In this document: piece by piece, positions 1 to 11,885 of the stretch
Numbering within the stretch: the stretch's first letter is position 1
Layout: each line of letters starts with the position of its first letter
Source of the DNA: Astragalus membranaceus
Taxonomy: Eukaryota; Streptophyta; Magnoliopsida; Fabales; Fabaceae
Direction: 5' to 3'
Length of the DNA: 64,000 nt
NCBI GenBank assembly: GCA_039519185.1
Contig: CM076849.1
Location: forward strand, 111,233,806-111,297,805
Notes under the pieces: generated by a model
Database searches by the model: none
Told to the model about the DNA's origin: nothing
The model's input: only the letters and a program-made list of their open reading frames with translations
Program-made: the position numbers and the translations under genes

Positions 1-710
1 CTACGTATCAGAGCGACGACACCGACTCAACTAGCGAAGGTAGACATGCCTTCACTCGCAATCACTTGCACGTTACCAATATAGGGGTAACATTCAAACA
101 GAAGGGGTGAGATATCTAACATTATAATAGCATATATGATAGGCAATATGCTAGAATTACGACAACCATATCTACCGCTTCACTACAACACCAATTAATA
201 AATAACCAAGAATCATCATTGACATCATGAGTAAGTATATGAGATGCAACCCACACCAACAGGCATATGCATGTGGTACCAATCATCACCAATAAAGTAG
301 CCACTAAGGGCATCATCACCTGTATGAGCATCACCATCATCACCTATAGCTCCAAAGCCGAAGCCGTCATCACTAAAATAATGCATATGGAATGCATGCG
401 ACACCATGCACAACACATCAAAACAATCAACAACAATGGTCATCTATGTGACACACAACAACACCAATATTAATAAACGGTCATAGACCCATCACCTGTC
501 ACCTTAGCCCATAAAAATAGGCACATCACCTGTTATATCATCACCAATAATCACCAATCATCACCAATGACACCAACACCTATAACAATAACATCCACCG
601 ACACCAAAGACAGCAATTTACACAACAGCAACATGACAGGAACTGGCGCCCAGCAGCAGGGCGCCAACAACAGAAACAGCCACCACAGAAACTGGCGCCC
701 AACAACAGGG
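1..710 (-). mobile_element. LTR B, left remnant (Ty3/gypsy, minus strand)
   Basis: This is the left part of an LTR whose other part lies at 21,253-22,799. The stretch from base 1 aligns with element A's own LTR from about 991 onward, so the LTR should run roughly 280 bp beyond the left edge of the window. It has the same CATCACC-rich tract and the same GGCGCC hairpin at its right end. It was cut by the insertion of element A after base 710, with a CAGGG duplication. No gene is visible. Whether it is a solo LTR or part of a longer element cannot be told because its other side is outside the window. Confidence 0.8.
706..710. repeat. Left target-site duplication of element A (CAGGG)
   Basis: CAGGG directly precedes the LTR end TGTAACACC at 711. 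The same five bases follow the other LTR border at 21,247. A 5-bp duplication is the normal footprint of an LTR-retrotransposon integrase. Confidence 0.9.
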
Positions 711-1163
711 TGTAACACCCCTTTTCTACCCGGAAAATTTTTGACAAAAATCAGAGTTTTCAAAACCTTTTCAATACACCCACAAGGGATGCTACACTTA
801 CACCGTTAAACATCATACGCCAATAATAAGGTTTCACCATTAAAACAGTATGACGCCGAGCACGTCATAACATCATCAAGCAGCGGAATAAAAAAATAAA
901 GTTCAAACGAACAGTTGTAACATCACCATAAAACTTCAACAACCAAGTAATAATCATAATTAGTAAAACTAGCGTTCATCCCCCCGAGTGCTACGTATCA
1001 GAGCGACGACCGACTCAAATAGCGAAGGAAGACTTGCCTTCACTCGCAATCACTTGCACGTTACCAACATAGGGGTAACATTCAAACAGAAGGGGTGAGA
1101 TATCTAACATTATAATAGCATATATGATAGGCAATATGCTAGAGTTACGACAGCTATATTTAC

Positions 1164-3877
1164 TGTAACACCCCAATTCTACCCGTTCGTTTTATTACAT
1201 ATCAGAGTGCGGAAATTAAACTTAAAACAGGCAATGGAGCGTCACTTGCAACATTTCAAAAGCCAACAACGTATAATCAAGTAAAAACGTGGAAGAACAA
1301 CATCAACTTAGTTTACAACCCCGAATATTTGTTCAAATACTTCAAACCACCTATCCATGTTTCAAAAACAACTAATGCAACAAGCAATTGAAAACAGTGT
1401 TCTCCCCCTCCCCGGGTGCTACGTATCAGAGACGACACTGACTCGGCTACTAAAAGACCATTGGTCTTCATTTGCAACTACCTGCACGTTACCCACGTAG
1501 AGGTAACATTCAAACAGAAAGGGTGAGTCTCTAACAGCATAAAAGCATATATGATAGATAATATACTAGAGAATAGGCAACTATAACTACCATAGCACAT
1601 CAACAGTCATAAGTACAACTATCACGGAGCAACACCAACAAGTAACAACATAAGCAAAACGACGAGCAACACCAACAAGTAACAACATAAGCAAAACGAC
1701 AAGCAACGACACCATGGGTACAACGTGTATGTATGAAATGCAACCCACACCGACGGGTATATGCATGTGGTACCAATCAATGTAAATAGCCTTTGTGGCT
1801 TCATCATCATCACTGAGCAAAGCTCTATGGCCGAAGCCTACATCAACGTAATAATGCATTATGCCATGCATGAGACACCATGTACAACACATCGGAACAA
1901 TCAACAACATAATCATGCTATGCACAACAACGTCAACAACATCATCATTGGTCATATTCGACCCAACCACATCATCATCGAGTTTTGGTCATATTTGACC
2001 CAGCAACAACACCAACAAGATTTAGTTACATTGACTCAACAACAAGAACAACAAATTTAGTCTTATTAGACACAACAAAACATCACAACACTGAGGTAGC
2101 ACAAAGTGGCGCCTAAGAAACAACACCAACAACACAGACACAACACATTGGCGCCCAACAGCACATAAAAGGGCGCCTAAGGCAAACTGCGCCACCCTGG
2201 GCACCAAAACAGACAGCACGTGGCGTCATACAGCAACACAGTCCTAGACACAAACTAGGACACAAACTGCAACACAGTCACAAACTAAGACACAAACAGC
2301 AACACAGTCCTAGATACAAACTAAGACACAAACTGCAACACAGTCACAAACTAAGACACAAACAGCAACACAGTCCTAGATACAAACTAAGACACAAACT
2401 GCAACACAGTCACAAACTAAGACACAAACAGCAACACAGTCCTAGACACAAACTAAGACACAAACAGCAACACAGCAGGCAACATAGACACTAAAACTGG
2501 CGCCTGGTGGCAACCTGCGCCACATTCTGGGCAACCTGCGCCACTCTGGGCGCAACACAGCAAGCAACCTGGCGCACACAGGGCAGCAACATGGCGCCCT
2601 GGCGCAGCACAGTTCTAGTGCAGAATTTCCTACAGCCGTGCACCTACTTCGGCGAATTAATTAAAATAGCAAACGATATCGGATTTTAACAAAAGACCAC
2701 TCATTGGGAAGCTCTCTGAGTGTAGTTTCTGCCTATGATTTTCATTTTACAAAATAAGTATCCAGTTGGTACAGTTTTTCAAAACACTACACTGAGGTAC
2801 CAAAATCGGACAGAATTCTTTACCCAACTTGCAACTAAATTTTCTTTCTCATTTCTTAATGAAATTTCATGAAACCAGTGCCTATTTCGTAGAGAATTAA
2901 GTCTACTTTCCAATGAAACAAGAATCATTCAAAACGGAGTTCGATTGAGAACACAAAACCTACAAAAACCGAACCTACTCACAGTTTGATTCCAGAATTT
3001 TGACCTAACTTTGGAGACTCATAACTTGAGCTACACAACTCCAAACTGAACGGAACCAGTGCGAAAACGACCGGCTTTAAGTCTATTTTCAAAAACAACC
3101 AGCCACATAATTTTTGGATCAACCGAACAGTACCAGTTTTAGAAGGACCGAAACAGTGTCCAGAAACGCACAAAAAACCATAAGCAAGTAAAACTCATTA
3201 TGATCAATCACAAAATACCAATCAAACATGCATTTCATCAAACATCTAACGTGCATTCTAAACATCACTTACACATTCTATCAAACACCTAGCGTGCAAC
3301 ATTTTACCATCTATTCACTCAAGGCCATCAACACTCAAAACAACACCAACAACATACATATAATTTCATAATTCATTCATGCATATTATCAAACAACTCC
3401 TAGGCATCATAGGTTCTACCCTCCTATATACTACCCATCATATAACCCTTTATACTATGAGACCCCCCTTACCTTAAGAATCGTTGGAGATGAAAAACCC
3501 TTCCACGAATCACCAAAACGCAGGAACAAGCTCTTCTCTTCTCTCTTGCGATTTTCTTCTCTTTTCCTTCTCCCTAGCGTGCGCTCTTCTCTTCTCTTCT
3601 CATGTTCTCTTTTTTTTTTCTTTCTTTTCTCCAATTGTGTCTAAGACACTAAACCTAGAGCTTAAGTATCATGGGCTCTAGTGTATTGGGTCCTATTTAC
3701 CACCCAATTAACTACTTACACCACTCCCTAATTTAATTAACATACCACTCACTTAATTACTAAACACTACTCCCTTTTTCTAAATTAAAACACCATCCTA
3801 TTATTTTAGTATGACTATTCAATGAAATACCTAAGTAATTTAATGTAATAAATACTTAATTATTTTGGGGCGTTACA
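1164..3877 (-). mobile_element. Solo LTR inserted in the 3' LTR of element A
   Basis: A 2,714-bp segment with LTR-type ends (TGTAACACC...GCGTTACA) is flanked by the perfect 5-bp duplication TTTAC at 1159-1163 and 3878-3882. The uninterrupted sequence is seen in the other LTR of element A near 10,170, which confirms the insertion point. There is no internal domain, PBS or polypurine tract, so this is a solo LTR left by LTR-LTR recombination. The end sequences resemble those of element A, which gives a tentative minus orientation, but most of the body is different. It holds a 66-bp tandem repeat (2231-2480) and GGCGCC motifs, and no gene. Confidence 0.9.
2231..2480. repeat. 66-bp tandem repeat in the solo LTR
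   Basis: The motif CAGTCCTAGA recurs at 2239, 2305, 2371 and 2437, an exact 66-bp spacing. Each unit contains CACAAACTAAGACACAAAC-type blocks. About three and a half copies are present, nearly identical to one another, so the expansion is recent. Confidence 0.9.
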
Positions 3878-4429
3878 TTTACCACTTCACAACAACGGCA
3901 ATTTACAATCACCAAGTATCATCACCAATATCATGAGTAAATGAATGAAATGTAACCCACACCAACGAGTATATGCATGTGGTACCAATCATCACCAATA
4001 AATTTGCCAATACGGGCAACATCACCTATATGAGCATCACCATCATCACCTATAGCTCCAACGGCCGTAGCCTTTATCACCAAAATAATACATATGCAAT
4101 ATATGCGACACCATGAACAATGCACCAGACAATTAAGAACAATGGTCATCTATGTGACACACAACAGCACCAATATTAATAAATGGTCATAGACCCATCA
4201 TCTGTCACCTTAGCCCATAAAAATAGGCACATCACCTGTTATACCATCACCTGATATATCATCACCAATATTCACCAATCATCACCAATACACCTACACC
4301 TATAGGACAGTCTAACAACTTGACCAACGACCACCGACACCAAGGACACCAATAGATTTACAACATCTATGACAACGACAATTTTACAACACCGAGACTT
4401 CGACAATTGACAACAGTGACAGCAACATC

Positions 4430-5000
4430 AATTCTTTTAGGAAAAACAACAACATTTGTTTTGAAAACAGCAACAATTGTGTTACGGTGACAACAACATT
4501 TATTTAGAAAAACAGCAACATTTTACTCACTGTGACAGCAACATTTATTTAGAAAACAGCAACATTTTACTCACTGTGACAGCAACATTATTTGGGAAAA
4601 ACAGCAACATTGTTTGTGGAAAACAACAACATTTTACTCACTCTGACAGCAACATTATTTGGGAAAAAAGCAACATTGTTTGTGGAAAACAGCAACATTT
4701 TACTCACTGTGACAGCAACATTATTTGGGAAAAACAGCAACATTATTTGTGGAAAACAACAACATTTTACTCACTGTGACAGCAACAATAATATTTGTGA
4801 AAAACAACAACAATTGTTCACTGTGACAGCAACACCAATTTTCAGAAAAACAGCAACAATTGTTCATTGTGGCAGCAACACCAATTTTCCGAAAAACAGC
4901 AACAATTGTTCATTGTGGCAGCAACACCAATTTTCAGAAAAACAGCAACAATTGTTCATTGTGGCAGCAACACCAATTTTTAGAAAAACAGCAACAGCAG
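4430..5000. repeat. CAGCAACA-type minisatellite in the 3' LTR of element A
   Basis: Two repeat types follow each other. First come units of roughly 65-70 bp built from ACAGCAACATT and TTTACTCACTGTG. Then come about four units of roughly 47 bp containing CAACAATTGTTCA and GGCAGCAACACC. The same arrangement lies at 19,745-20,310 in the 5' LTR with slightly different copy content. ORFs reading through it are products of the period and not proteins. Confidence 0.8.
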
Positions 5001-5365
5001 ACTTGGCACCCAGCAACAGGGCGCCTGAGACATCAACAACAACATCAGGCTTGGCACCCAGCAACAGAGCGCCTGAGACAGCAACAACACTGGGCGCCTA
5101 GGGCGCCAGTTTCAGCAACAGGAACAACGCTGAGACACTACTGGGCGCCTAGGGCGCCAACTCCAGCAACCAGGACAGCATCACTGGGCGCCTAGGGCGC
5201 CACTTCCAGCAACATCAACAACCAGACAACATGACTGGGCGCCCAAGGCGCCAAAATCAGCAACAGGGGCAACATTGGCTTGGCGCCCAGCAACAGGGCG
5301 CCTCCAGCAGGGAACAAACACAACAGAGCCACGCACAGGACATGGCGCCCAACAACAAGGCGCCT
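5000..5365. repeat. GGCGCC hairpin cluster, 3' LTR of element A
   Basis: Repeats of the form GGCGCCC-AGCAACA-GGGCGCC can fold into a 7-bp stem with a 7-base loop. They alternate with near-palindromes GGGCGCCTAGGGCGCC. Equivalent clusters occur at 20,322-20,690 and, more expanded, at 21,253-22,240. Confidence 0.8.
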
Positions 5366-5924
5366 TTTTCAGCAACTAAGACAACACCAAAATTGCGCCA
5401 AACACCAAACACCAAATTTCACCATGACCAATCATCAAGCACCAATTTGAAACATCATGAATATGTTCTAACATCATCAATCAACACCAAATAAGATCAA
5501 AGGAACAACATAGGTCCTATCTCCCACATAACCCCATCATATACCCCATTATAAGGATAGAACCCACCCTTACCTTAGGTTTGCCGAACGCGAGGTCTCC
5601 TTGTACGTAAGCTCCAAAGAACCACCGCAACAAGAATTCTCTCCTTTCTCCTTGTGCGCGCCGTCCCCTTCTCTTCTCCTCTCTTCGCAAGTTCTTTCTT
5701 TCTTTCTCTCCAAAAAATGCGAATGACTAAACCCTAGCCTACACTCCCCTTCATGCGCCTAAGCCTTGGGCTCGTGGATCACGGGCCCCCGTCCACTAAT
5801 CAGTTAATTACTAGGCACCACTCCCTAATTTGAATAAAACATCATTTATTAATTATTAAATATAACTATACTAATAAAATACCTAAATAATTTAATTAAA
5901 TAAATAATTAAATTATTGGGGCGT

Positions 5925-6860
5925 TTACAACTCTCCCCCACTTAGAATATTTCGTCCTCGAAATTTACCTGATTCAAACAGCTCGGGATAGGATTCCCGC
6001 ATCTTGCTCTCCAGCTCCCACGTCATGCTTTCTCCGGCAGCTCCTAGCCAGACTACTTTCACCAACGCAATCTCCTTGCCTCTTAAAAGTTTCACTTCAT
6101 GACCTTCGATCCGTACAGGCATCGTCTCCACCGTGAGATTATCCCGTACCTCCACATCATCCATGCGGATTACATGAGATGGATCCGAAATATACTTCCG
6201 AAGTTGCGACACATGAAACACGTCATGCAAATTTGAAAGGTTAGGCGGTAAAGCCACTCTATATGCAACATTCCCGACTCTCTCTGAAATTTGATAAGGA
6301 CCATTAAAACGAGGAGTGTGCTTCTTCGACTTCAAAGCACGACCAACACCGGTCACTGGTGTGACTCTCAAAAATACATGCTCACCCGCTTGAAACTCTA
6401 AATCCTTCCTCCGCTTGTCGTGATAACTCTTCTGTCGACTCTGCGAAGCCTTCATCTTCTCACGAATCAACTTCACCTTTTTAGTTGTCTCTCGAACAAT
6501 CTCCGGTCCAAGCACCACACTCTCTCCACACTCATACCAACACAGCGGGGTTATACACTTCCGACCATATAATGCTTCAAAAGGTGCCATCACAATACTA
6601 GAATGGTAACTATTGTTATACGTGAACTCTATCAGTGGAAGGTAGGAATCCCACGACCCTCCTTGTTCCAAAACACAAGCCCTCAACAAATCTTCTAATG
6701 ACTGAATTGTCCTCTCTGACTGACCATCTGTCTGAGGATGATATGCCGAACTCAACCTCAACTTAGACCCCAACTTCTCTTGCAAACTCTTCCAGAAATC
6801 TGAAGTGAACCTCGGATCTCTATCCGAAACAATACTCTTAGGAACCCCATGGAGCTTCAC
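5925..6860 (-). pseudogene. Element A integrase, C-terminal half with chromodomain-like end
   Basis: This 311-aa frame carries the second half of a Ty3/gypsy integrase. IVSDRDPRFTS contains the second catalytic Asp and QTDGQSERTIQ contains the Glu of the DDE triad. The HDVFHVSQLRKY block follows. The last about 70 residues (KEIALVKVVWLG..., then TWELESKMRESYPELF) have the form of a chromodomain, which in chromoviruses steers insertion toward modified chromatin. The frame is shifted relative to the upstream polymerase piece near 6860-6880, with a stop in the alternative frame, so the integrase is broken between its first and second catalytic Asp. The first methionine here is internal to the old gene and not a real start. 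Confidence 0.88.
5930..5943 (-). other. Polypurine tract of element A
   Basis: On the minus strand AGTGGGGGAGAG directly precedes the start of the 3' LTR at 5929. This is the expected plus-strand priming site for reverse transcription. The integrase ORF reads through it into the first bases of the LTR, as is usual for this lineage. Confidence 0.85.
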
Positions 6861-8057
6861 AATTTCCTAGATATAAATTCTCCTCCAACTTCGATGCCGG
6901 ATACGTGATGCTGATAGGAACAAAATGAGACGATTTCGTTAACCTGTCAACAATCACCCAAATTGCATCATACCCTTTCTCAGTATTAGGCAATCCCATC
7001 ACAAAGTCCATCGAAATGCTATCCCATTTCCACTCTGGAATTTCTAACGGTTGCATCAACCCAGCAGGCTTCTGATGCTCGACCTTTGACTTCTGGCAAG
7101 TCAAACATGCATAAACAAACTGCGCCACATCCCGTTTCATACCAGGCCACCAAAACAACTTCTTTAGGTCTTGATACATCTTTGTAGCTCCCGGATGAAT
7201 ACTTAACTTACTTCTGTGACTCTCTTCAAGAATGGCTCTCTTCATGTCTGCATCATCAGGAACGCAAATCCTACCACGGAACCTCAACACACCTTGGGAA
7301 TCCAACTTGAAATCCTCATTCTCAGATTGATCACTCTCGACCATCAAGTCTACCAGCTTAACATCTGATTTCTGGGCTTCTCTGATGCTGTTCAGAAATT
7401 CATTACCAATCTTCAACATCCCTAACTTAACACTCTGAGGTGTCACTTCACAAACCAGACTCATATCTCTGAATTCCTCAATCAGCTCTAACTCCTTAAC
7501 CATCATCGCCGACATATGCAAAGTCTTCCGGCTCAAAGCATCAGCCACGACATTAGCTTTGCCTGGGTGATAGTTCAAACCGAAATCATAGTCCTTCAAC
7601 AACTCCAACCACCGTCGCTGCCTCATATTCAGCTCCTTCTGGTCAAACAAATATTTCAAGCTCTTATGGTCACTAAACACCTCAAATCTAGAACCATAGA
7701 GATAGTGCCTCCAAACCTTCAGCACAAAGACCACTGCACCTGATTCTAAGTCATGCGTAGGATAATTCTTCTCATGAACTCTTAACTGCCTCGACGCATA
7801 CGCGATAACCTTCCCATCTTGCATAAGCACACCACCTAAACCCATTTCTGAAGCATCACAATACACCACAAACGATCCTTCCGGATTGGACAACGTCAAG
7901 ACAGGAGACATTGTCAATCTCTTCTTCAATTCCAAGAAACTTTCTTCACAACGAGCGTCCCAAACAAAAGCCTTTCCTTTGCAGGTTAACTGAGTTAACG
8001 GAAGTGCTAACTTAGAGAAACCTTCAATGAATCTTCAATAATAGCCGGCCAATCCCA
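6838..8057 (-). pseudogene. Element A RNase H and integrase N-terminal half
   Basis: Reading leftward from the deletion joint near 8057, the first bases match the end of a reverse transcriptase (an in-frame stop lies in this piece). From 7935 a 365-aa open frame follows. It has RNase H motifs (VYCDASEMGLGG, VFSDHKSLKYL, NVVADALSRK) and then the integrase zinc domain with HRSKLSIHPGAT and CLTCQKSK supplying the His/Cys ligands. WDSISMDFVMGLP carries the first catalytic Asp. The frame is lost near 6870, just before the second half of the integrase. In an intact element this would be one polyprotein with the frame at 5925-6860. Confidence 0.87.
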
Positions 8058-8263
8058 AACTTCTTCTCGAGCAGATCCTCAAGTTGCTTCTTCAACTCAG
8101 GCAGTTCAGACGCGGACATCCTGTACGGTGCCATAGAAACAGGTTTGGTACCAGGTACAAGATCGATGGAGAACTCAACTTCCCTCTTAGGCGGTACACT
8201 TGGAATCTCATCAGGGAAAACATCAGGAAATTCGCGCACCCCCTGCAACTCTTCAATGATAGC
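8024..8263 (-). pseudogene. Element A reverse transcriptase N-terminal stub
   Basis: The 74-aa frame contains FPDVFPDEIPSVPP and then FSIDLVPGTKPVSMAPYRM, the conserved lead-in of Ty3/gypsy reverse transcriptase. It stops shortly after LEDLLEKKF. The next recognisable residues belong to the far end of the RT domain, so the fingers and palm, with the catalytic Asp pair, are missing. A stop and frame break near 8263 separate it from the protease frame. Confidence 0.85.
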
Positions 8264-9000
8264 TTAATTCTCAACCGACAATGACGCCATCAGCGAGAAT
8301 AACTGAACTCCTTCCTTCATCAACTTCCGCAAATGACTAGCGGATAACAGACCAGACTCCTCTCCTTCAAAGCTCACCGACTTGCTACGACAATTAATAT
8401 GGACATGGTTATTCTCTAACCAGTTCATACCCAAGATTACCTCCAATCCGCTCAGCGGCAAACAAACAAAATCCACAACAAAGTCTCTGTTGAAGATCGA
8501 CAAGGGACACTGAGAACACACTAGAGAGGTAGTCACCGACCCCTTAGCTGGAGTATTGACAACCATCTCTCCATTCATGGCAGACAATACAAGACCCAAT
8601 TTCTTACAACAATCGGCAGCAATAAAGCAATGAGTAGCACCAGTATCAACAATAGACTTTAAAGGAGTACCATTAAGGAAGCACGTACCTCTAATAAGTC
8701 CATCATCTTCAGTAGGCTCTTCACCTGCCAAAGCGAACCCTTTTCCACTGGACCTTTCTTTCTTCGGCTTCGGACACTGAGTACTAATGTGCCCTCCTTC
8801 ACCACAGTTGTAGCAGACCACCTCCTTACGCTCACACTCAGCCACCATATGACCCTCTTTGCCACAACGGTAACACTTCTTCACTTCAGCCTTGCACACG
8901 TTACTCTTGTGACCAGCTTTGCCACATTTGTAACACACAATGCTAGCAGGAGCATCTCCCCCACTAGTCTTCTTGCCAACAGCAGCTTTCTGTTTACCCT
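8264..9000 (-). pseudogene. Element A zinc knuckles and aspartic protease
   Basis: Three CCHC zinc knuckles stand in a row at the start of the 224-aa frame (CYKCGKAGHKSNVC, CYRCGKEGHMVAEC, CYNCGEGGHISTQC). These are nucleocapsid domains that bind element RNA. They are followed by the retroviral-type aspartic protease with its active site IVDTGATHCF and the later block LEVILGMNWL. The protease processes the gag-pol polyprotein. The frame joins the capsid-like gag only through a shift near 9000. The ORF's apparent start at 8938 is internal. Confidence 0.88.
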
Positions 9001-9614
9001 GACCAGCTCATAAATTCTGCAGCTATCAATCAAGTCGGAGAAAACACGGATCTTCTGATAACCAATCGCCTTCTTAATCTCAGGACGCAGCCCATTCTCA
9101 AACTTAATGCACTTGGAAAACTCAACAGTAGCCTCACTGTAATGCGGATAAAATTTAGCCAATTCCACGAACTTAGCAGCATACTCTGTCACAGACATAT
9201 TCCCTTGTTTCAGCTCCAGGAACTCAATCTCTTTCTTACCTCGGACATCCTCCGGATAATACTTTCTCATAAACTCCCCGCGGAACACAGCCCAAGTGAT
9301 CTCTTCGTTTGCAGTTTCCAATCTCTGCCTAGCCTCTAACCACCAGTCATCGGCCTCCTCTGCCAGCATATGCGTACCATAACGGACCTTCTGCGCTGGA
9401 GTGCAGTCCATCACACGAAAGATCCTCTCCATCTCTTTCAACCAAAGTAAAGCCCCATCGGGATCATACTTGCCTTGAAGGTAGGCGGATTCTCTCTCTG
9501 AAAAGTAGCCAAACTCCGAGACCCAGCATTCTCACCAGCATTCTGTTGACCCTCCACGGCCTGAGCCATAGCAGCCAACGCAGCAGCAATAGCAGCATCG
9601 TTCCTTCCAACCAT
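9000..9614 (-). pseudogene. Element A gag (capsid-like domain), frameshifted
   Basis: A methionine at 9614 opens a frame with an Ala-rich start (AAIAAALAAMAQAVEG) that stops after about 58 codons. A shift near 9450-9480 leads into the frame beginning at 9441, which carries the retrotransposon gag domain: FRVMDCTPAQKV, AEEADDWW, RKYYPEDVRGKKEIEFLELK, YAAKFVELAKFYPHY. A second shift near 9000 is needed to reach the zinc knuckles, and the linker before the knuckles is short. With two shifts the gene cannot make normal particles. Confidence 0.87.
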
Positions 9615-9717
9615 TTCAACTAATCACTACAATCATAAACAACAGTTACCACCAATTGACAATACTTGATCGTCAATGACGCACTAACTCGACAACTTGG
9701 CCGGACAGACTGAAACT

Positions 9718-9729
9718 GCTCTGATACCA
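9718..9729 (-). other. Primer-binding site of element A (initiator Met tRNA type)
   Basis: On the minus strand TGGTATCAGAGC follows the end of the 5' LTR after a 4-base spacer. This is the classic complement of the 3' end of plant initiator tRNA-Met, which primes minus-strand DNA synthesis. Confidence 0.93.
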
Positions 9730-10407
9730 CTAATGTAACACCCCTTTTCTACCCGGAAAATTTTTGACAAAAATCAGAGTTTTCAAAATGTTTTCAATAC
9801 ACCCACAAGGGATGCTCCACTTACACCGTTAAACATCATACGCCAATAATAAGGTTTCACCATTAAAACAGTGCGACGCCGAGCACGTCATAACATCATC
9901 AAGCAGCGGAATAAAAAAATAAAGTTCAAACGAACAGTTGTAACATCACCATAAAACTTCAACAACCAAGTAATAATGATAATTAGTAAAACTAGCGTTC
10001 ATCCCCCCGAGTGCTACGTATCAGAGCGAAGACCGTCTCAAATAGCGAAGGAAGACTTGCCTTCACTCGCAATCACCTGCACGTTACCAACATAGGGGTA
10101 ACATTCAAACAGAAGGGGTGAGATATCTAACATTATAATAGCATATATGGTAGGCAATATGCTAGAGTTACGACAGCTATATTTACCACTTCACAACAAC
10201 GCCAATTTACAATCACCAAGTATCATCACCAATATCATGAGTAAATGAATGAAATGTAACCCACACCAACGGGTATATGCATGTGGTACCAATCATCACC
10301 AATAAATTTGCCAATACGGGCAACATCACCTATATGAGCATCACCATCATCACCTATAGCTCCAACGGCCGTAGCCTTTATCACCAAAATAATGCGTATG
10401 CATTATA

Positions 10408-10428
10408 CACTAATGGAAAAAAGACATT
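10408..10428. repeat. Left terminal inverted repeat of the CACTA element
   Basis: CACTAATGGAAAAAAGACAT matches the inverted right end at 19,404-19,424 except at two positions within 21 bases. Such ends are cut by the CACTA transposase. Confidence 0.92.
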
Positions 10429-11008
10429 TAGCGTCGGTTAAATTGGACATTTAGCGTCGGTTACCGCCCGACGCTAAATCGACCGACGCTAAATGTTAGA
10501 CATTTAGCGTCGCTTATTTAACCGACACTAAATGTCACTCAATGTCAACAAAAATGACATTTAGCGTCGGTTGTTTTAAATAACCGACGCTAAATGTCTC
10601 CCAAAACGTCATTTAAAAATGACATTTAGCGTCGGTTATTTGAAACAACCGACGCTAAATGTATCAAAGGGGACATTTAGCGTCGGTTTTTTCAAACAAC
10701 CGACGCTAAATGTCTCTAAACGTCATTTAAAAATGACATTTAGCGTCGGTTATTTGAAACAACCGACGCTAAATGTCTCTTAAAAATGACATTTAGCGTC
10801 GGTTTTTTGAAACAACCGACGCTAAATGTATCAAAGGGGACATTTAGCGTCGGTTGGTTTAAACAACCGACGCTAAATGTCTCTAAACGTCATTTAAAAA
10901 TGACATTTAGCGTCGGTTATTTGAAACAACCGACGCTAAATGTCTCTCAACGTCAACAGAAATGACATTTAGCGTCGGTTTTTTGAAACAACCGACGCTA
11001 AATGTCAT
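10425..11008. repeat. CACTA left subterminal repeat array
   Basis: About ten inverted pairs are packed into under 600 bp. Each has GACATTTAGCGTCGGTT on one side and AACCGACGCTAAATGTC on the other, with 4-10 bases between, so each pair can form a hairpin with a stem near 17 bp. In En/Spm-type elements subterminal motifs of this kind are the binding sites of the accessory transposase protein. Copies here are almost uniform and all carry GCGTCGG. Confidence 0.9.
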
Positions 11009-11159
11009 TTTACACATTTTAGTTTCATTCATTTTTTTATCCTTACGAAACCTGTTGTATCCCAGAAATGACAAATTCCCAGAAACAACCATTTCCAAAA
11101 CAGTCCAGTTCACAGACCAATTCCAAAACAGACAAATTCATTCTAAAACCATTCCATTC

Positions 11160-11410
11160 TATAGTTGTACAAATTACACAGACAGCAATTCCAAAACAGA
11201 CCAATTCACAGACAGCAATTCCAAACAGAAACCATAACAGAAACGACCATAACAGACAGCAATTCCAAACTATAGTTGTACAAATTACCAGATTGGACTT
11301 AGTTGTACAAATTACCAGATTGCATCACAGACAGCAATTCCAAACTATAGTTGTACAATTCACAGACAGCAATTCCAAACTATAGTTGTACAAATTACCA
11401 GATTGCATCA
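11160..11410. repeat. Short direct repeats beside the CACTA left end
   Basis: A block built from CAATTCCAAACTATAG and TTGTACAAATTACCAGATTG occurs three times with partial copies between, joined by CACAGACAG. The stretch 11,009-11,484 holds no gene. It separates the subterminal array from the second gene and is probably its 3' flank. Confidence 0.75.
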
Positions 11411-11484
11411 CAGACAGCAACCATAACAGAAACGACCAATTCTATTAAAAGTATGCATCACAGACAGTATACAAATTAACAGAA

Positions 11485-11841
11485 TCAAAGAATTTTAAAC
11501 AATGTATCTTTTTGCTCCGTGCGAATCTTCATAAAAAATTCTGACCAAAGCAGACGAACCTCAAAAATCTCCTCTTCGGTGTATGCCTTTGAGTCATCAA
11601 ATACCTACAAGTTTAAAAATTACTGAAACAAATTATATTCAATCATTCTAATTCCAAATAAATGTGTAAAGTATAATTTTAACCAAAAATTTATACCTGC
11701 TCCCAATTATCAACAATACCAGCATTCACAATGGTCAGCATAAACTTCATCACATAATAGCCACAATGATAACCATTCCGTTGTATTGGCATCTACACAA
11801 ATGAATTCACTCCAAATTAAATCAACTCAATAACATAAACA

Positions 11842-11885
<44 letters not shown>

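Larger units (their letters stand above)
711..5929 (-). repeat. 3' LTR of element A, interrupted by a solo LTR
   Basis: On the plus strand the LTR runs from TGTAACACCCC to GGGGCGTTTACA, so on the coding strand it begins TGTAAACGCC and ends GGTGTTACA. Without the inserted solo LTR and its duplicated TTTAC it is about 2.5 kb. It contains a CAGCAACA-type minisatellite (about 4430-5000) and a cluster of GGCGCC hairpins (about 5000-5365). Small ORFs in this stretch follow the repeats and are not genes. Confidence 0.88.

Noticed and set aside
4477..5195. Overlapping Gln/Asn-rich ORFs in the element A LTR
   Set aside because: They are products of the CAGCAACA minisatellite. The matching ORFs in the other LTR differ with repeat number.
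9718..9729. tRNA gene fragment
   Set aside because: The bases match only the 3' end complement of initiator tRNA and sit exactly at an LTR border, so it is a primer-binding site.
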